Under the pieces are notes generated by a model, which did not search any database, was not told the origin of the DNA, and was given only the letters and a program-made list of their open reading frames with translations. DNA of 33,862 bases from Flavobacteriales bacterium (GTDB lineage Bacteria; Bacteroidota; Bacteroidia; Flavobacteriales; TMED113), in contig PKDT01000057.1 of the NCBI GenBank assembly GCA_002863085.1, positions 1 through 33,862 on the forward strand, in the 5' to 3' direction. Below are positions 1 through 10,173 of this stretch, in pieces (within the stretch, counting starts at the first letter, position 1; each line of letters begins with the position of its first letter). The translations under genes and the position numbers were made by a program.

Positions 1-2
1 AT

Positions 3-923
3 GATTCTGATGATAAAATAGAATCAAAACTCAATAAAACATTGTCTAAAACAAGAGAAGGTTTTTTTAACAAGATGAAATTTTTTTTTTCTGGCAAAAA
101 CAAGGTCGACTCCGACTTTTTAGATCATCTTGAAGAGATGTTAATAACGTGTGACATTGGAGTTGGTACAACAATAAAAATTATTGATCTCGTTGAAAAA
201 TATATTTCAAAACACAAATACCTCGATCAAGATGAAGTTAAAACCATTCTCAAAGAACAAATCAAGAATTTACTTGACGTTAATGAGCCTCATTTGTCTG
301 ATTCAAAAACCAAGCCTTATGTAATTCTCTTTGTTGGAGTTAACGGAGTTGGTAAAACTACAACTATAGCTAAATTAGCTAATTTATTAAAAAACAAGGG
401 TAACAAAGTTCTTATTGGTGCAGCCGATACTTTTAGAGCAGCTGCAATTGAACAAATAGATTTGTGGGCTAAAAAAATAAATATACCAATTGTTAAACAA
501 AAAATGGGATCTGATCCTGCAGCCGTCACTTACGATACTATCCAATCAGCGATTTCAAATGATTTTGATTATGTTATAATAGACACTGCTGGTCGGCTAC
601 ATAATAAAATAAATTTGATGACTGAACTTGAAAAGATTTCTTCAACTGTAAAGAAAATAACTAATTTTCCACCCAATGAGGTTGTTTTAGCACTTGATGC
701 GTCAACTGGACAAAATGCATTAGAACAAGCAAAACAATTTTTAAAATCAACTAATGTAACTCACCTTGCATTAACAAAACTCGATGGAACTGCTAAAGGA
801 GGTGTTGTCATTTCTATTTGTGATCAACTTAACATTCCTATTAAGTATATTGGCGTTGGTGAAAATGTTGAAGATTTGCAATTATTTGATAAATCAAAAT
901 TTGTTGAATCTTTGTTTAATTAG
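3..923 (+). CDS. ftsY: Signal recognition particle receptor FtsY (5'-partial)
   Basis: SRP-receptor GTPase that docks the SRP-ribosome complex at the inner membrane. The reading frame is open back to the window edge (first full codon at 3), so the true start lies outside. The TTG at 42 is not a convincing start, because the codons before it continue a typical FtsY N-terminal linker. Counting from that TTG, the N domain occupies about residues 1-85. The G domain shows P-loop GVNGVGKTT (99-107), DTFRAAA (129-135), DTAGR (181-185) and TKLDGTAKGG (245-254). About 306 residues are visible, close to the roughly 320 usual in Bacteroidota, so only a short N-terminus is missing. bshC follows immediately. 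The matching SRP GTPase gene ffh lies at 11942. Confidence 0.96.
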   Translation, partial: DSDDKIESKLNKTLSKTREGFFNKMKFFFSGKNKVDSDFLDHLEEMLITCDIGVGTTIKIIDLVEKYISKHKYLDQDEVKTILKEQIKNLLDVNEPHLSDSKTKPYVILFVGVNGVGKTTTIAKLANLLKNKGNKVLIGAADTFRAAAIEQIDLWAKKINIPIVKQKMGSDPAAVTYDTIQSAISNDFDYVIIDTAGRLHNKINLMTELEKISSTVKKITNFPPNEVVLALDASTGQNALEQAKQFLKSTNVTHLALTKLDGTAKGGVVISICDQLNIPIKYIGVGENVEDLQLFDKSKFVESLFN

Positions 924-926
924 TTG

Positions 927-2522
927 ATGAGAAAAAACACAATACCACTCTCTGACACCGGTCTATTCAATAATGTAATAATTGATTATGTCCATGAAAA
1001 AGAATCATTAAGTGAATTTGTGGATAATTTTTCAAATCCAAATTCAATAGAAAAAAAAATAAAAAGTCTTGATTTTAAAAACAGAAAGGTACTTACTAGC
1101 GTCTTAAAAAGCCAATACGAAAAAACTATTTTCAGCAATTTTGATAAAAAAAAGATCTTTAGAAAAATAGAAATTCTAAATAGAAAGAATACATACACAA
1201 TTTGTTCAGGTCATCAATTAAATATTTTTTTATCACCACTATTTTTGATTTACAAGATTATTGGTTTGATTTCTTATAAAGAATATTTAAATAAAAAATT
1301 CCCCAATTTTCAATGTGTCCCTGTTTTCTGGCTGGCTTCAGAAGACCATGATTTTGATGAGATAAAAAAAATCAGGTCAAATAATAATGAATATTCATGG
1401 AATATTGATAATAAATCTGCTGTCGGAAATTTAAGTACTGGTACACTTGTTGATATATTAAATTCTATCAAAAATGATTTATGTAAAAATAAGTATGGAG
1501 AAGATTTATATGAAATTTTTGAAAATGCATATACAAAAAATAATGATTTATCTTCTGCCACAAGTTCAATTATTGGATCATTGTTTTCTAATCATGAAAT
1601 AATAGTTCTTGATGCAAATGAAAGAGAATTAAAAAGGCTTTTTGTTTCTCACTTAAAAAAAGAAATTTTAGAAAATGAGATTTATAAGTGTGTTTCAGAT
1701 ACTAATAAAAAGCTAGTTTCAAAAAAATATAAACCTCAAATTAATGCTCTAAAATTTAATATTTTTTACATGACTAATGGTCTTAGAGCCAAAATAAAGT
1801 TTAATGAAAGTTATTTTTACTCTGAGAGCCATAATAAGAGATGGACAAAAAACGAAATAATTTCAGAAATAGATAAATATCCTGAAAGATTCAGTCCAAA
1901 TGTTTTTTTTAGGACTCTATATCAACAGTATATTCTTCCAAATGTTTTATACATTGGTGGACCATCTGAGATTTGTTATTGGTTACAACTTAGATCCTCA
2001 TTTCGAAGTTTTGGTATTCCATTTCCAATTTTACAACTTAGGCCTTTTTATTTATTAGTTTCACAAAAAAGTTCACAATTTTATAAAAATTTCAATCTAA
2101 GTGAATCTGATTTTTTTAAGCCAAAGAATTTTAAGTTTAGAAAAATAATTCATAAAACATCTCAATTTGATTTTGATAAGCTAGAATCTCATAAAAAGTT
2201 TTTTTTAAAACAAATAGAAAATCAAACATCCAATACAAAAAATTTCAATTCCCAATCTCTTGACAGTTTTAAAAAGAAATTAGAAAATGAAATCAATAAA
2301 TTCAAAATTAAAGTTATTCGAACAGAGAAAAACAATAATATGTACTTGGAGAAAAAAATTGAATCTGTTGATAGTTATCATTTTATTGATAATTTGATTC
2401 AAGAAAAATCACATAGTTTCTTTTATTATTTTATTAAATATGGACCATCTTTTTTTGATTTAATATTGAAGCAAAATTTAGTTTTTGATAATAAATATAT
2501 TATCTTGAGAGAAACAGAATAA
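927..2522 (+). CDS. bshC: Putative cysteine ligase BshC (bacillithiol biosynthesis)
   Basis: Cytoplasmic enzyme thought to add cysteine to glucosaminyl-malate in the last step of bacillithiol synthesis. Recognised by the nucleotide-binding-like segment with SGHQLN and a following LFLIYK (about residues 92-110), by the highly conserved VPVFWLASEDHDF signature near residues 130-145, and by a lysine-rich, probably coiled-coil C-terminal third. Length of 531 residues is normal for the family. The ATG at 927 is preferred to the TTG at 924, and only three bases separate it from the ftsY stop, so the genes are probably co-transcribed. No bshA or bshB is in the window. Family assignment is firm; the exact chemistry of BshC is established mainly by genetics. 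Confidence 0.9.
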   Translation: MRKNTIPLSDTGLFNNVIIDYVHEKESLSEFVDNFSNPNSIEKKIKSLDFKNRKVLTSVLKSQYEKTIFSNFDKKKIFRKIEILNRKNTYTICSGHQLNIFLSPLFLIYKIIGLISYKEYLNKKFPNFQCVPVFWLASEDHDFDEIKKIRSNNNEYSWNIDNKSAVGNLSTGTLVDILNSIKNDLCKNKYGEDLYEIFENAYTKNNDLSSATSSIIGSLFSNHEIIVLDANERELKRLFVSHLKKEILENEIYKCVSDTNKKLVSKKYKPQINALKFNIFYMTNGLRAKIKFNESYFYSESHNKRWTKNEIISEIDKYPERFSPNVFFRTLYQQYILPNVLYIGGPSEICYWLQLRSSFRSFGIPFPILQLRPFYLLVSQKSSQFYKNFNLSESDFFKPKNFKFRKIIHKTSQFDFDKLESHKKFFLKQIENQTSNTKNFNSQSLDSFKKKLENEINKFKIKVIRTEKNNNMYLEKKIESVDSYHFIDNLIQEKSHSFFYYFIKYGPSFFDLILKQNLVFDNKYIILRETE

Positions 2523-2535
2523 TTAAATAATAAAA

Positions 2536-4062
2536 TTGAAAGAAGTTCTATTAATAATCGATTTTGGTTCCCAGTATACACAGCTTATCGCTAGAAGAGT
2601 GAGAGAGCTTAATGTAAAGTCTGAAATTATTCCCTTCGATAAGTTTGAAAATATATCAAAAAATACAATGGGAGTAATTCTATCTGGAAGCCCACAGTCT
2701 GTAAATGATAAAAATGCTCCATCGGTTGATTTGTCAATAATTAGAAAAAAAGTGCCATTACTTTCTTTATGCTATGGTGCTCAATTAATTGCTCATAATT
2801 TAGGTGCTAAAGTAATACCAAGTAAATCTAGGGAGTATGGTCGTTCTAAAATTATAACAGTTTCACAGAAAGGCTTATTTAAAGATGTTAAAAACAATTC
2901 GCAAGTATGGATGTCACATGGTGATACTATCAATGATTTACCATCTGGATGTAAGCTTCTTGCAAGTACAAATGACATTAAGGTAGCTGCTTACAAGATA
3001 ATCAATGAAGATACTTTCGGAATACAATTTCATCCTGAAGTTTATCATACTAAATATGGAAAACAAATAATTTCAAATTTTTTAGATATATGCAATTTTA
3101 GTAGGTCTTGGACTTCTGAATCGTTTATTGAATCAACGATTAAAAAACTTAAGCAGAAGCTTGGTAATGACAAGGTCTTAATGGGGCTTTCTGGTGGGGT
3201 CGATTCAACAGTTGCAGCGTATTTATTACACAGGGCTATTGGTGATAATTTGGTTTGTCTTTTTGTAGATAATGGCCTATTAAGAAAAAATGAATTTGAT
3301 TCTGTTCTGGCCAATTATAAAGATTTAGGATTAAATATTTACAGCGAAAATGCTTCAGATATTTTTATCAAGAACTTGGAGGGAATAACAGATCCTGAGG
3401 CTAAAAGAAAGATTATTGGCGCAACATTCGTTGAGGTTTTTGATAGATGTTCATTAAAGTTTAAAAACATAAAATGGTTGGGTCAAGGTACAATTTATCC
3501 TGACGTAATAGAGTCAGTCTCAGCTACCGGCGGACCATCTGACACAATAAAATCCCACCATAATGTTGGCGGACTTCCTAAAAAAATGAAACTCAAAGTA
3601 ATCGAACCTCTTAGAAATTTATTCAAAGATGAAGTAAGGAGAGTGGGGTTCGCATTAAATATAAAGAATGAAATCATAAATAGACATCCTTTTCCAGGGC
3701 CAGGCCTTGCTATCAGAATAATGGGTGAAATTGATGTTGAAAAATTAAAAATTTTGAAAGATGCTGATTTTATTTTTATTTCTTATCTCAAAAAATGTGG
3801 ACTTTATGAAAGTGTTTGGCAGGCTGGAGCAATTTTATTAGGCGATAGTACTGTTGGTGTTATGGGTGATGGAAGAACTTATGAGAAAGTTGTTGCTCTA
3901 AGAGCTGTTGAGTCAACAGATGGTATGACTGCTGATTGGTGTCACTTACCGTATGATTTTTTGTCAGATGTTTCTAACCAGATAATAAATAAAGTTAACG
4001 GCGTAAACAGAGTAGTTTACGACATTAGTTCAAAACCACCAGCTACAATAGAATGGGAATAA
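2536..4062 (+). CDS. guaA: GMP synthase (glutamine-hydrolysing)
   Basis: Converts XMP to GMP using glutamine and ATP in purine synthesis. The N-terminal class I glutamine amidotransferase has its nucleophile Cys79 in SLCYGAQ and the His166/Glu168 pair in QFHPEV. The ATP-pyrophosphatase domain has the PP-loop SGGVDST (219-225), and the C-terminal dimerisation domain ends in the typical [11 protein letters not shown]. At 508 residues it is full length. The start must be the TTG at 2536: an in-frame stop lies just upstream (2524-2526) and the next methionine is residue 45, inside the domain. The last ten bases overlap the start of the next gene, which suggests translational coupling. Confidence 0.97.
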   Translation: MKEVLLIIDFGSQYTQLIARRVRELNVKSEIIPFDKFENISKNTMGVILSGSPQSVNDKNAPSVDLSIIRKKVPLLSLCYGAQLIAHNLGAKVIPSKSREYGRSKIITVSQKGLFKDVKNNSQVWMSHGDTINDLPSGCKLLASTNDIKVAAYKIINEDTFGIQFHPEVYHTKYGKQIISNFLDICNFSRSWTSESFIESTIKKLKQKLGNDKVLMGLSGGVDSTVAAYLLHRAIGDNLVCLFVDNGLLRKNEFDSVLANYKDLGLNIYSENASDIFIKNLEGITDPEAKRKIIGATFVEVFDRCSLKFKNIKWLGQGTIYPDVIESVSATGGPSDTIKSHHNVGGLPKKMKLKVIEPLRNLFKDEVRRVGFALNIKNEIINRHPFPGPGLAIRIMGEIDVEKLKILKDADFIFISYLKKCGLYESVWQAGAILLGDSTVGVMGDGRTYEKVVALRAVESTDGMTADWCHLPYDFLSDVSNQIINKVNGVNRVVYDISSKPPATIEWE

Positions 4063-5342
4063 AAGCAATTTTAATTTTAATTATTCCATTCTGTCTATTC
4101 TCTCAGAATAATTTATTGGTTGACTCACTAAATACTAATTTTCAAAATATAAATCACATAACCAGTAAATATGATAGTACTTATGACTTTCATGTTGTTT
4201 TTTTACTTCCATTTTGCCAAATTTCCAATCACGAAATTCTAGATATGGAACTAGATTCAATTAGTGAAGATTCAAAAATAAGTGATTTTAACGTAAACAG
4301 AAAAAGTCTAATTTCTACTGATTTCCTGAATGGGTTTTTAACTTATTTAAATAAAATAAATGATGTTAAATTTAAGATTTCTGTTTACGACATTGATAGT
4401 GGAGAAAATTCAAAAGCAATTATTGATAGCTTAATTAAAAAAAGAGTTTTTAAAAATGTTGATATTGTGATAGGTCCACTTTTCACCGAAAATTTTTTAT
4501 ATTTTTCAAAAAAATTTAATAAAAAAATTCCTGTTATATCTCCATTTTCAAAAAAATCAAATATTGTCTCTAATAACCCCTACAGTATTCAAATCAAACC
4601 GATTATTGAGAATCAAATAAAAATTTTCGCAAAATATATTTTGGATGAACATAAAGACGACAAAATAATTGTTATAAATCGAGATACATTATTTAAATCA
4701 AAGAGAATCACTCTTTTAGGATCTGACACTTTAGTAATTGATACAGTTGTTACAAATGATGTAAAGCTAAGAGATATATTTCTTAATCAAATTGATACGA
4801 CCTCCAATATTGACTATAAAAATATAAATATTAATAAAACTGTTGTTGATTCGATTTATCATGAACTTGATACTCTTGGAAACAAAAATATTGTAGTTAT
4901 TCCTAGTAATGACAACGTTTTTGTTACTGATTTACTTTCAAAATTACATGCATGCAGAGATACAAACTTACTTGTTTATGGAATGCCTAGCTCATATAAT
5001 TTTAATCATCTTTCAGTAGATGACTTGATGGATCTAAAATTATCTTTTCCCCATCATGGTTTGGATGATTATGAATTTAAAAAGCAATTCATCTTGGAAT
5101 TTATTAATCAGCATAATTATATATCAGATTTAAAATATAGTTTAACGGGATATGAAGTAGGCTGTTATTTTATATCACTACTAAAAAAATATGGCTCCAT
5201 TATACCTGAACTTGCCGAAGATGGTCCTGTTAGATTTGTTGAAAGTTTTTATGACTTTAAGAAGTTAGATAGTAAAGGATATATAAATAATGGAATTACA
5301 ATTTTAAGATATGATGATTTTGGTTACAAAAGGTTATATTAA
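4053..5342 (+). CDS. Periplasmic-binding-fold protein, LysM-less
   Basis: A 429-residue exported protein with a signal peptide (about residues 1-17, ending FCLFSQ). From about residue 46 ([11 protein letters not shown]) it has the look of a type 1 periplasmic binding fold: alternating strands and helices, including VDIVIGPLF and [10 protein letters not shown], the segment that in receptor-family ligand-binding proteins precedes the hinge. From memory, Bacteroidota often have a LysM plus ligand-binding-fold protein directly after guaA. Here no LysM repeat is visible, so this may be a shortened version. It overlaps guaA by ten bases and ends four bases before the convergent lolA-like gene. No ABC permease or ATPase is adjacent, so a role in transport is not supported; cell-wall or envelope sensing is only a guess. 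Confidence 0.7.
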   Translation: MGIKAILILIIPFCLFSQNNLLVDSLNTNFQNINHITSKYDSTYDFHVVFLLPFCQISNHEILDMELDSISEDSKISDFNVNRKSLISTDFLNGFLTYLNKINDVKFKISVYDIDSGENSKAIIDSLIKKRVFKNVDIVIGPLFTENFLYFSKKFNKKIPVISPFSKKSNIVSNNPYSIQIKPIIENQIKIFAKYILDEHKDDKIIVINRDTLFKSKRITLLGSDTLVIDTVVTNDVKLRDIFLNQIDTTSNIDYKNININKTVVDSIYHELDTLGNKNIVVIPSNDNVFVTDLLSKLHACRDTNLLVYGMPSSYNFNHLSVDDLMDLKLSFPHHGLDDYEFKKQFILEFINQHNYISDLKYSLTGYEVGCYFISLLKKYGSIIPELAEDGPVRFVESFYDFKKLDSKGYINNGITILRYDDFGYKRLY

Positions 5343-5346
5343 AATT

Positions 5347-6111
5347 CTATCTTAAGTCAATTATTTCAAAATCTTTAAATCTTATGCTATCAAAAATTAA
5401 ATCATCATTTTCTGCATTACTCAAATTTAAAACGTTGATTTGTGTTTTTCCTCCAAACTTGTCAAGTTGAGTGATAGATTTTAGCTCCAAATTCTTTAAA
5501 TTATATTTTATATCAACAGATAAAATGTCATTTTGTTTTAATTCATAATTATTAATGCATTCATTGAGTTTTATTTGGCTAACTGAGTCAATTCCAATTC
5601 TGCATTGATTAGGAAATTTAAGGCATTGCGGCATATTTAAAATATCAATACAATTATTAAACTTAATTTCGTATTCAATCTTGTTAGGTTTTAATGATAT
5701 TGTTGCTTCATTTTTTGTTTTATCTGATATTTTTGAATTAAAATTTTTATTTAAATTTTGAAAAGTATTGTGAATTAGAATATCGTCGATATGGTCAATG
5801 TTATCGATTTGAATTTCTTTATCATCATTCAATACAGTAAAAAGACGTTTTCCGTCATAAAACTGCTCAATATTTATTGTTTGATTTTTAATTTTAAGAC
5901 TAAACTTATTATTCTTAAAAAGAGAAATACTACCAAATATGGGCTCAATTTCATCGTGAGATTTATTGCTGTAGCTATACTTAAATTCAATTTTAGTTCC
6001 AGTATTATCAATCAACCCATTGTAAATACTTTTTAGTATTTCATCAGTGTTTATGTCTTGTGCATTGATAATGTAGGAAATAAAAAAAAAGATAATTTTT
6101 AAATTTTTCAT
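5347..6111 (-). CDS. LolA-like outer-membrane lipoprotein carrier
   Basis: Likely periplasmic chaperone that ferries lipoproteins from the inner to the outer membrane. It has a signal peptide (residues 1-18, ending INAQ), then a strand-rich body: a FKYSYSN strand near 43-49, YDGKRLFTVL near 85-94, and a C-terminal YNLKNLELKSITQLDKFGG block typical of the LolA half-barrel. The ATG overlaps the ftsK stop by four bases, and ftsK followed by lolA is a familiar Bacteroidota arrangement. The oddity is a stretch at residues about 150-190 with four cysteines (154, 163, 170, 185) between the central strands, which I do not expect in this family. Sequence similarity within the family is low, so the assignment leans partly on context. 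Confidence 0.72.
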   Translation of the reverse strand: MKNLKIIFFFISYIINAQDINTDEILKSIYNGLIDNTGTKIEFKYSYSNKSHDEIEPIFGSISLFKNNKFSLKIKNQTINIEQFYDGKRLFTVLNDDKEIQIDNIDHIDDILIHNTFQNLNKNFNSKISDKTKNEATISLKPNKIEYEIKFNNCIDILNMPQCLKFPNQCRIGIDSVSQIKLNECINNYELKQNDILSVDIKYNLKNLELKSITQLDKFGGKTQINVLNLSNAENDDLIFDSIRFKDFEIIDLR

Positions 6112-8345
6112 AATAATTTGTTTAATTGATCTTCATTTTCAATCATTACTTGCCTCCCTTTACTGCCCTGTAGTGGTCCGATAATACCTGCAGCTTCAAG
6201 TTGATCTATTATGCGCCCAGCTCTGTTGTAACCAAGTTTGAGTTTTCTTTGAATCATAGATGTTGATCCTTGTTGATGCATAACTATTAATTGTGCAGCC
6301 TCCCTGAAAAGCGGGTCTCTTTCTTCTTCGGAGAGAATTGAAGCAGTCTCTTCATTTATTTGTTCGGGTAATGAAAAAGTTGAGGAAGCATTTTTTTGAT
6401 TGTATATAAAATTCGTTAATTTTTCGACCTCCGGTGTGTCAATAAAAGCACATTGAATTCTTAATAATGAGTTGCCAGTAGAAACCAACATGTCACCACG
6501 TCCAATTAACTGGTTAGCACCAACAGTGTCTAAAATTGTTTTACTGTCAATTCCTTGAATTACTCTGAATGCAATTCTTGTTGGAAAGTTTGCTTTGATT
6601 GTTCCAGTTATTATGTTTGTTGTCGGTCTTTGTGTAGCAATTATAAGATGAATACCAACTGCTCTTGATAGTTGAGCAAGTCTAGCAATGGGAATTTCAA
6701 TTTCCTTACCTGCAGTCATAATTAGGTCAGCAAATTCATCAATGACTAAAATCAAATAAGGTAAAAATTTATGACCATATGATGTATTCAGTTGTTTAGA
6801 TTTGATTTTAGAATTATATTCTTGAACATTTCTAACTTCGGCTTTTTTCAGTAACTCGTATCTGTTATCCATTTCTAGACAAAGTGATTTGAGAGTATTT
6901 ATAACACTCTTTGTGTCAGTAATAATTGACTCTTCACTTGTAGGAAGTTTTGCTAAAAAATTCCTTTCAATTTTGTTGTATAGAGTAAGTTCGACCTTCT
7001 TTGGATCAACTAAAATAAACTTTACATCATTTGGATGTTTTTTAAATAATATAGAACATAGAATTGCATTAAGTCCAACAGATTTTCCTTGACCCGTAGC
7101 CCCGGCTATTAGAAGATGAGGCATCTTAGTCAAATCCATCACAAAGGTTTCGTTTGAAATAGTTTTTCCGATGGCAACAGGCAGTTCAAAATTCGATTTT
7201 TGAAACTTCTCAGATGCAATAACGTCTTTCATTGAGACAATTGTTGGTTTTTGATTAGGAACTTCAATTCCGACAGTACCTTTGCCAGGTAACGGAGCAA
7301 TTATTCTTACACCAATGGCTTTAATTCTAAGAGCAATATCATTTTCTAAATTTTTTATTTTTGAAATTTTGACTCCTGTGTCAGGAACAATTTCATACAG
7401 AGTTATGGTTGGTCCAACTGTTGCGCGTTTAACGATAACATCAATTCGGAAATCTTTTAAAGTTTCTTCAATGAGTTTTTTGTTATTTTCAACCTCATCT
7501 TGATTAACAGATATTTTATTTTCGGAATATTGTTTTAGTATTTCTAAGCTAGGATAAACATATTCAACATTTTTAGTCCCATCAATTGTGATCGAATCTC
7601 CGATATTATGTTGCAACTTGTCTTCTTCATTTATTTTTTCGATAATAATTTCATCATTTCTAATACTATTATCATCGGCATTATATTTTTTTTGATCAAA
7701 AATTTTCTTTTCACTATTTGAAATATTTGGTTCTTGATCCAATGCTTTCTCATCCTTTATGACTAATGTTTCATCAACTATATTGGAGTATTCATATTTT
7801 TTTAATTTGCTGAATAGAGATATAATTTGTTTAAAGAATTTTGACAAATCCTTTGGCTCTAACCTAAAAATAAGAACTATAAAAATTAATATTGTAGAAA
7901 TAAGAGTGATATAAATCCCATGTAATCCAATGAAATTTTTAATTTGATCATTTATAAAAAGTCCCAACTTACCTACATAAATTAGGTCTAAAAATATAGA
8001 GCTAAACAATGAGATCCATAATAGACTGAAGGCACTATAATTAATTAAAGAAAGAAGATTAATTTTCTTCAACCTAAAACATATTTTTAGAGAAATAAAA
8101 AAAAATAACAGGACTAAAATATATGAGCTTATTCCAAAAATTCTAATTAGAAAGTCGGAAGAAATAGCACCAAATCCTCCCATTTTATTTTTTGTTTTTG
8201 AAAAATTACTTTCAATGTGAACAATTTCACTGTAATCATTTTTCCCTGTAGACCAATGTGAATTCAATGATAAAAACAATGATATTACGAGACATATTGC
8301 AATTATCGAAAAAATTAATCTAATTGAATTCTTGTACTTTAACAT
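6108..8345 (-). CDS. ftsK: DNA translocase FtsK
   Basis: Septum-located DNA pump that clears chromosome dimers and termini during division. The N-terminus has about four hydrophobic membrane segments (residues 8-27, 68-90, 100-125, 140-162), followed by a charged, low-complexity linker (about 165-265). The motor domain contains Walker A GATGQGKS (415-422), Walker B LVIDEFADL (533-541) and TQRPT (571-575). The C-terminal gamma winged helix (about 677-736, with REAAQLIVMHQQGSTS and YNRAGRIIDQLEAAG) reads the polar guide sequences. Length of 745 residues is short to normal because the linker is modest. It is co-transcribed with the lolA-like gene downstream (four-base overlap) and lies 16 bases from the enoyl-CoA hydratase gene upstream. 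Confidence 0.96.
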   Translation of the reverse strand: MLKYKNSIRLIFSIIAICLVISLFLSLNSHWSTGKNDYSEIVHIESNFSKTKNKMGGFGAISSDFLIRIFGISSYILVLLFFFISLKICFRLKKINLLSLINYSAFSLLWISLFSSIFLDLIYVGKLGLFINDQIKNFIGLHGIYITLISTILIFIVLIFRLEPKDLSKFFKQIISLFSKLKKYEYSNIVDETLVIKDEKALDQEPNISNSEKKIFDQKKYNADDNSIRNDEIIIEKINEEDKLQHNIGDSITIDGTKNVEYVYPSLEILKQYSENKISVNQDEVENNKKLIEETLKDFRIDVIVKRATVGPTITLYEIVPDTGVKISKIKNLENDIALRIKAIGVRIIAPLPGKGTVGIEVPNQKPTIVSMKDVIASEKFQKSNFELPVAIGKTISNETFVMDLTKMPHLLIAGATGQGKSVGLNAILCSILFKKHPNDVKFILVDPKKVELTLYNKIERNFLAKLPTSEESIITDTKSVINTLKSLCLEMDNRYELLKKAEVRNVQEYNSKIKSKQLNTSYGHKFLPYLILVIDEFADLIMTAGKEIEIPIARLAQLSRAVGIHLIIATQRPTTNIITGTIKANFPTRIAFRVIQGIDSKTILDTVGANQLIGRGDMLVSTGNSLLRIQCAFIDTPEVEKLTNFIYNQKNASSTFSLPEQINEETASILSEEERDPLFREAAQLIVMHQQGSTSMIQRKLKLGYNRAGRIIDQLEAAGIIGPLQGSKGRQVMIENEDQLNKLL

Positions 8346-8361
8346 AGCTTAATAAATAACT

Positions 8362-9147
8362 TTAATTCCATTTATTTATTTTTTTGTTCAGAAAATTATT
8401 AATTCCAATTTCAAAGTCTTTGCTTTGTCTATTTTTAGCATTTAGTTTTGCGGCAAGCTCTAGTTTTTTATCAATGTTCATGTTTGCATATAACAATTCT
8501 TTTGTCTCTTTTATCGAGTTTGTTGAATTTTCAACTGAAATTTTTTCTATGTAATTCATAACTTCTGAATCAATCGTGTTTTGGTCAATAACATAATTAA
8601 TAAGTCCAATTTCCAACGCACGTTCTGAACTTATAAGTTTTCCTGAAAGAAGTAAATCTCTGGCTGATGATTCATTAATTCGAGAGGATAGAAATGTACT
8701 AACTAAAGCAGGAATAAATCCTATTTTAACCTCAGGATAACCAAACTTGCAATCTCTAGTTGCAAATATAATATCAGAAGCACATGCTATGCCACAACCC
8801 CCAGCAATTGCATGGCCCTTAACTAAAGAAATTATTAATTTTGAAGATTTCAACATTTTTTTGTAAAGATTCATCAATAGTTTAGAATCAGTCAGATTTT
8901 CTTCATTAGAAAAATTTTTAATTTTTTTTAAGTAACCTAAGTCGGCTCCTGCGCAAAATATGTTACAAGATGATGTGATTAATATTATTTTAAAGGAGTT
9001 GTCAGACTCACATTTTTCTAGAATATCAGAAATTTCATTAATCATTGCGGGATTTAATGCATTTTTCTTTTCTGGTCTATTTAAAATTATATTTAAAAAA
9101 TTTTCATTTTGAATTATTTTAATAAATGTATAGTTATTTGTCATCAT
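8362..9147 (-). CDS. Enoyl-CoA hydratase/isomerase family protein (methylglutaconyl-CoA hydratase-like)
   Basis: Crotonase-fold enzyme acting on a CoA thioester. Visible features are NRPEKKNALN (23-32), the oxyanion-hole segment FCAGADL (64-70), the second oxyanion segment AIAGGCGIA (113-121), and PEVKIGFIPA (138-147). Glu139 matches one catalytic glutamate of classical enoyl-CoA hydratase; Gly119 stands where the other would be. The GGCG pattern and IGFIPA are what I recall from Bacteroidota methylglutaconyl-CoA hydratase-type members of leucine breakdown, but the substrate cannot be settled from sequence. The start is one of two adjacent ATGs (9147 or 9144). It heads the minus-strand set with ftsK and lolA, with no obvious functional link. 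Confidence 0.85.
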   Translation of the reverse strand: MMTNNYTFIKIIQNENFLNIILNRPEKKNALNPAMINEISDILEKCESDNSFKIILITSSCNIFCAGADLGYLKKIKNFSNEENLTDSKLLMNLYKKMLKSSKLIISLVKGHAIAGGCGIACASDIIFATRDCKFGYPEVKIGFIPALVSTFLSSRINESSARDLLLSGKLISSERALEIGLINYVIDQNTIDSEVMNYIEKISVENSTNSIKETKELLYANMNIDKKLELAAKLNAKNRQSKDFEIGINNFLNKKINKWN

Positions 9148-9237
9148 TTAAATAGATTATCATAAATCTAACTAATTTTTTTTTTCTATTAATATAATAT
9201 GTTAAATTTCAATTATGTTATCAAAATTTATCATTTA

Positions 9238-10164
9238 ATGAAATCTTTAGTGACAAATAAAATTTTAATGATAAAGCCTAATATTTTTGGTTCTAATCCT
9301 GAAACACTACACGATAATATTTTCCAAAGAGCTAACTCTGTTTCAGAAAAAGAAATAGTTAGTGACAATGCTAGAATCGAATTTAAAAATTTTGTGAAAA
9401 TCCTTAAAGATAATGGAATTAATGTAGTTGAATTTTCAACAAAATCTACTAACCTTCCTGATTCAATATATTCCAATAATTGGATAAGCACCCATCCGGA
9501 TGGTACAATATACCTTTATCCCATGTTTTCTCACAATAGAAGAGGAGAGAGAAGGTCTGATGTTGTAAATTATTTAATCAAAAACTACAACGTTAATAAG
9601 GTAATAGATGATGCGCAATTTTATGAAAAAAAGCAAATATTTTTAGAGGGGACAGGTAGTTTAGTACTTGACAGATTAAATAAAATTGCATTTGCTAATT
9701 CATCAATTAGAACCAGTCAGATATTATTTAACAAATGGGTTTTTGAAATGGGTTACAAAGGTTTTTTTTTTAATGCACATGACAACTCTAAACCAATATA
9801 TCACACAAATGTAATTTTAAGCATTTGTTCTAAGTTAGTTTTTATTTGTTTTGATGTTTTAGAAAAAAGTACAGTATACTATCTTAAAAAGATATTTAAA
9901 AAAAATAATAAGGTAACGATAAATATAACTAAGTCCCAAATGCACAATTTTTTGGGCAACGTAATTGAATTAAAAAATAATTTGAATCAACTTTTTCTCA
10001 TAATGAGTACAAAAGCATATCGTTGTATTACAGAGAAACAGCTATCAATAATTAACAAATACAATAAAATTTTACATTCTCCTTTAGATGTAATTGAAAA
10101 TTATGGAGGAGGAGGTGCAAGATGCATAATAACAGAAATTTTTCTTCAGAAAAAAATGAAGTAA
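9238..10164 (+). CDS. ctlX: Citrulline-utilisation hydrolase CtlX-like (amidinotransferase superfamily)
   Basis: Guanidino- or ureido-group hydrolase of the pentein fold, related to arginine deiminase and dimethylarginine hydrolase. Using the ATG at 9238 (308 residues), the fold signatures are PDSIYSNNWIS (74-84), LEGTGSLVLD (136-145, acidic catalytic residues), YHTNV (188-192, catalytic His189) and GGGGARCIITE (290-300, nucleophile Cys296). An earlier in-frame ATG at 9199 would add 13 residues with no family counterpart; KILMIKP near the start aligns with the usual beginning of CtlX. The argS coding frame begins within about ten bases of the stop, so arginine-related genes sit side by side. 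Citrulline, arginine or a methylated arginine as substrate is open. Confidence 0.83.
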   Translation: MKSLVTNKILMIKPNIFGSNPETLHDNIFQRANSVSEKEIVSDNARIEFKNFVKILKDNGINVVEFSTKSTNLPDSIYSNNWISTHPDGTIYLYPMFSHNRRGERRSDVVNYLIKNYNVNKVIDDAQFYEKKQIFLEGTGSLVLDRLNKIAFANSSIRTSQILFNKWVFEMGYKGFFFNAHDNSKPIYHTNVILSICSKLVFICFDVLEKSTVYYLKKIFKKNNKVTINITKSQMHNFLGNVIELKNNLNQLFLIMSTKAYRCITEKQLSIINKYNKILHSPLDVIENYGGGGARCIITEIFLQKKMK

Positions 10165-10173
10165 CTTTATATC

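Noticed and set aside
42-44. TTG at 42 as the ftsY start
   Set aside because: The frame is open to the window edge and the upstream codons read as a normal FtsY N-terminal linker, so the gene begins outside.
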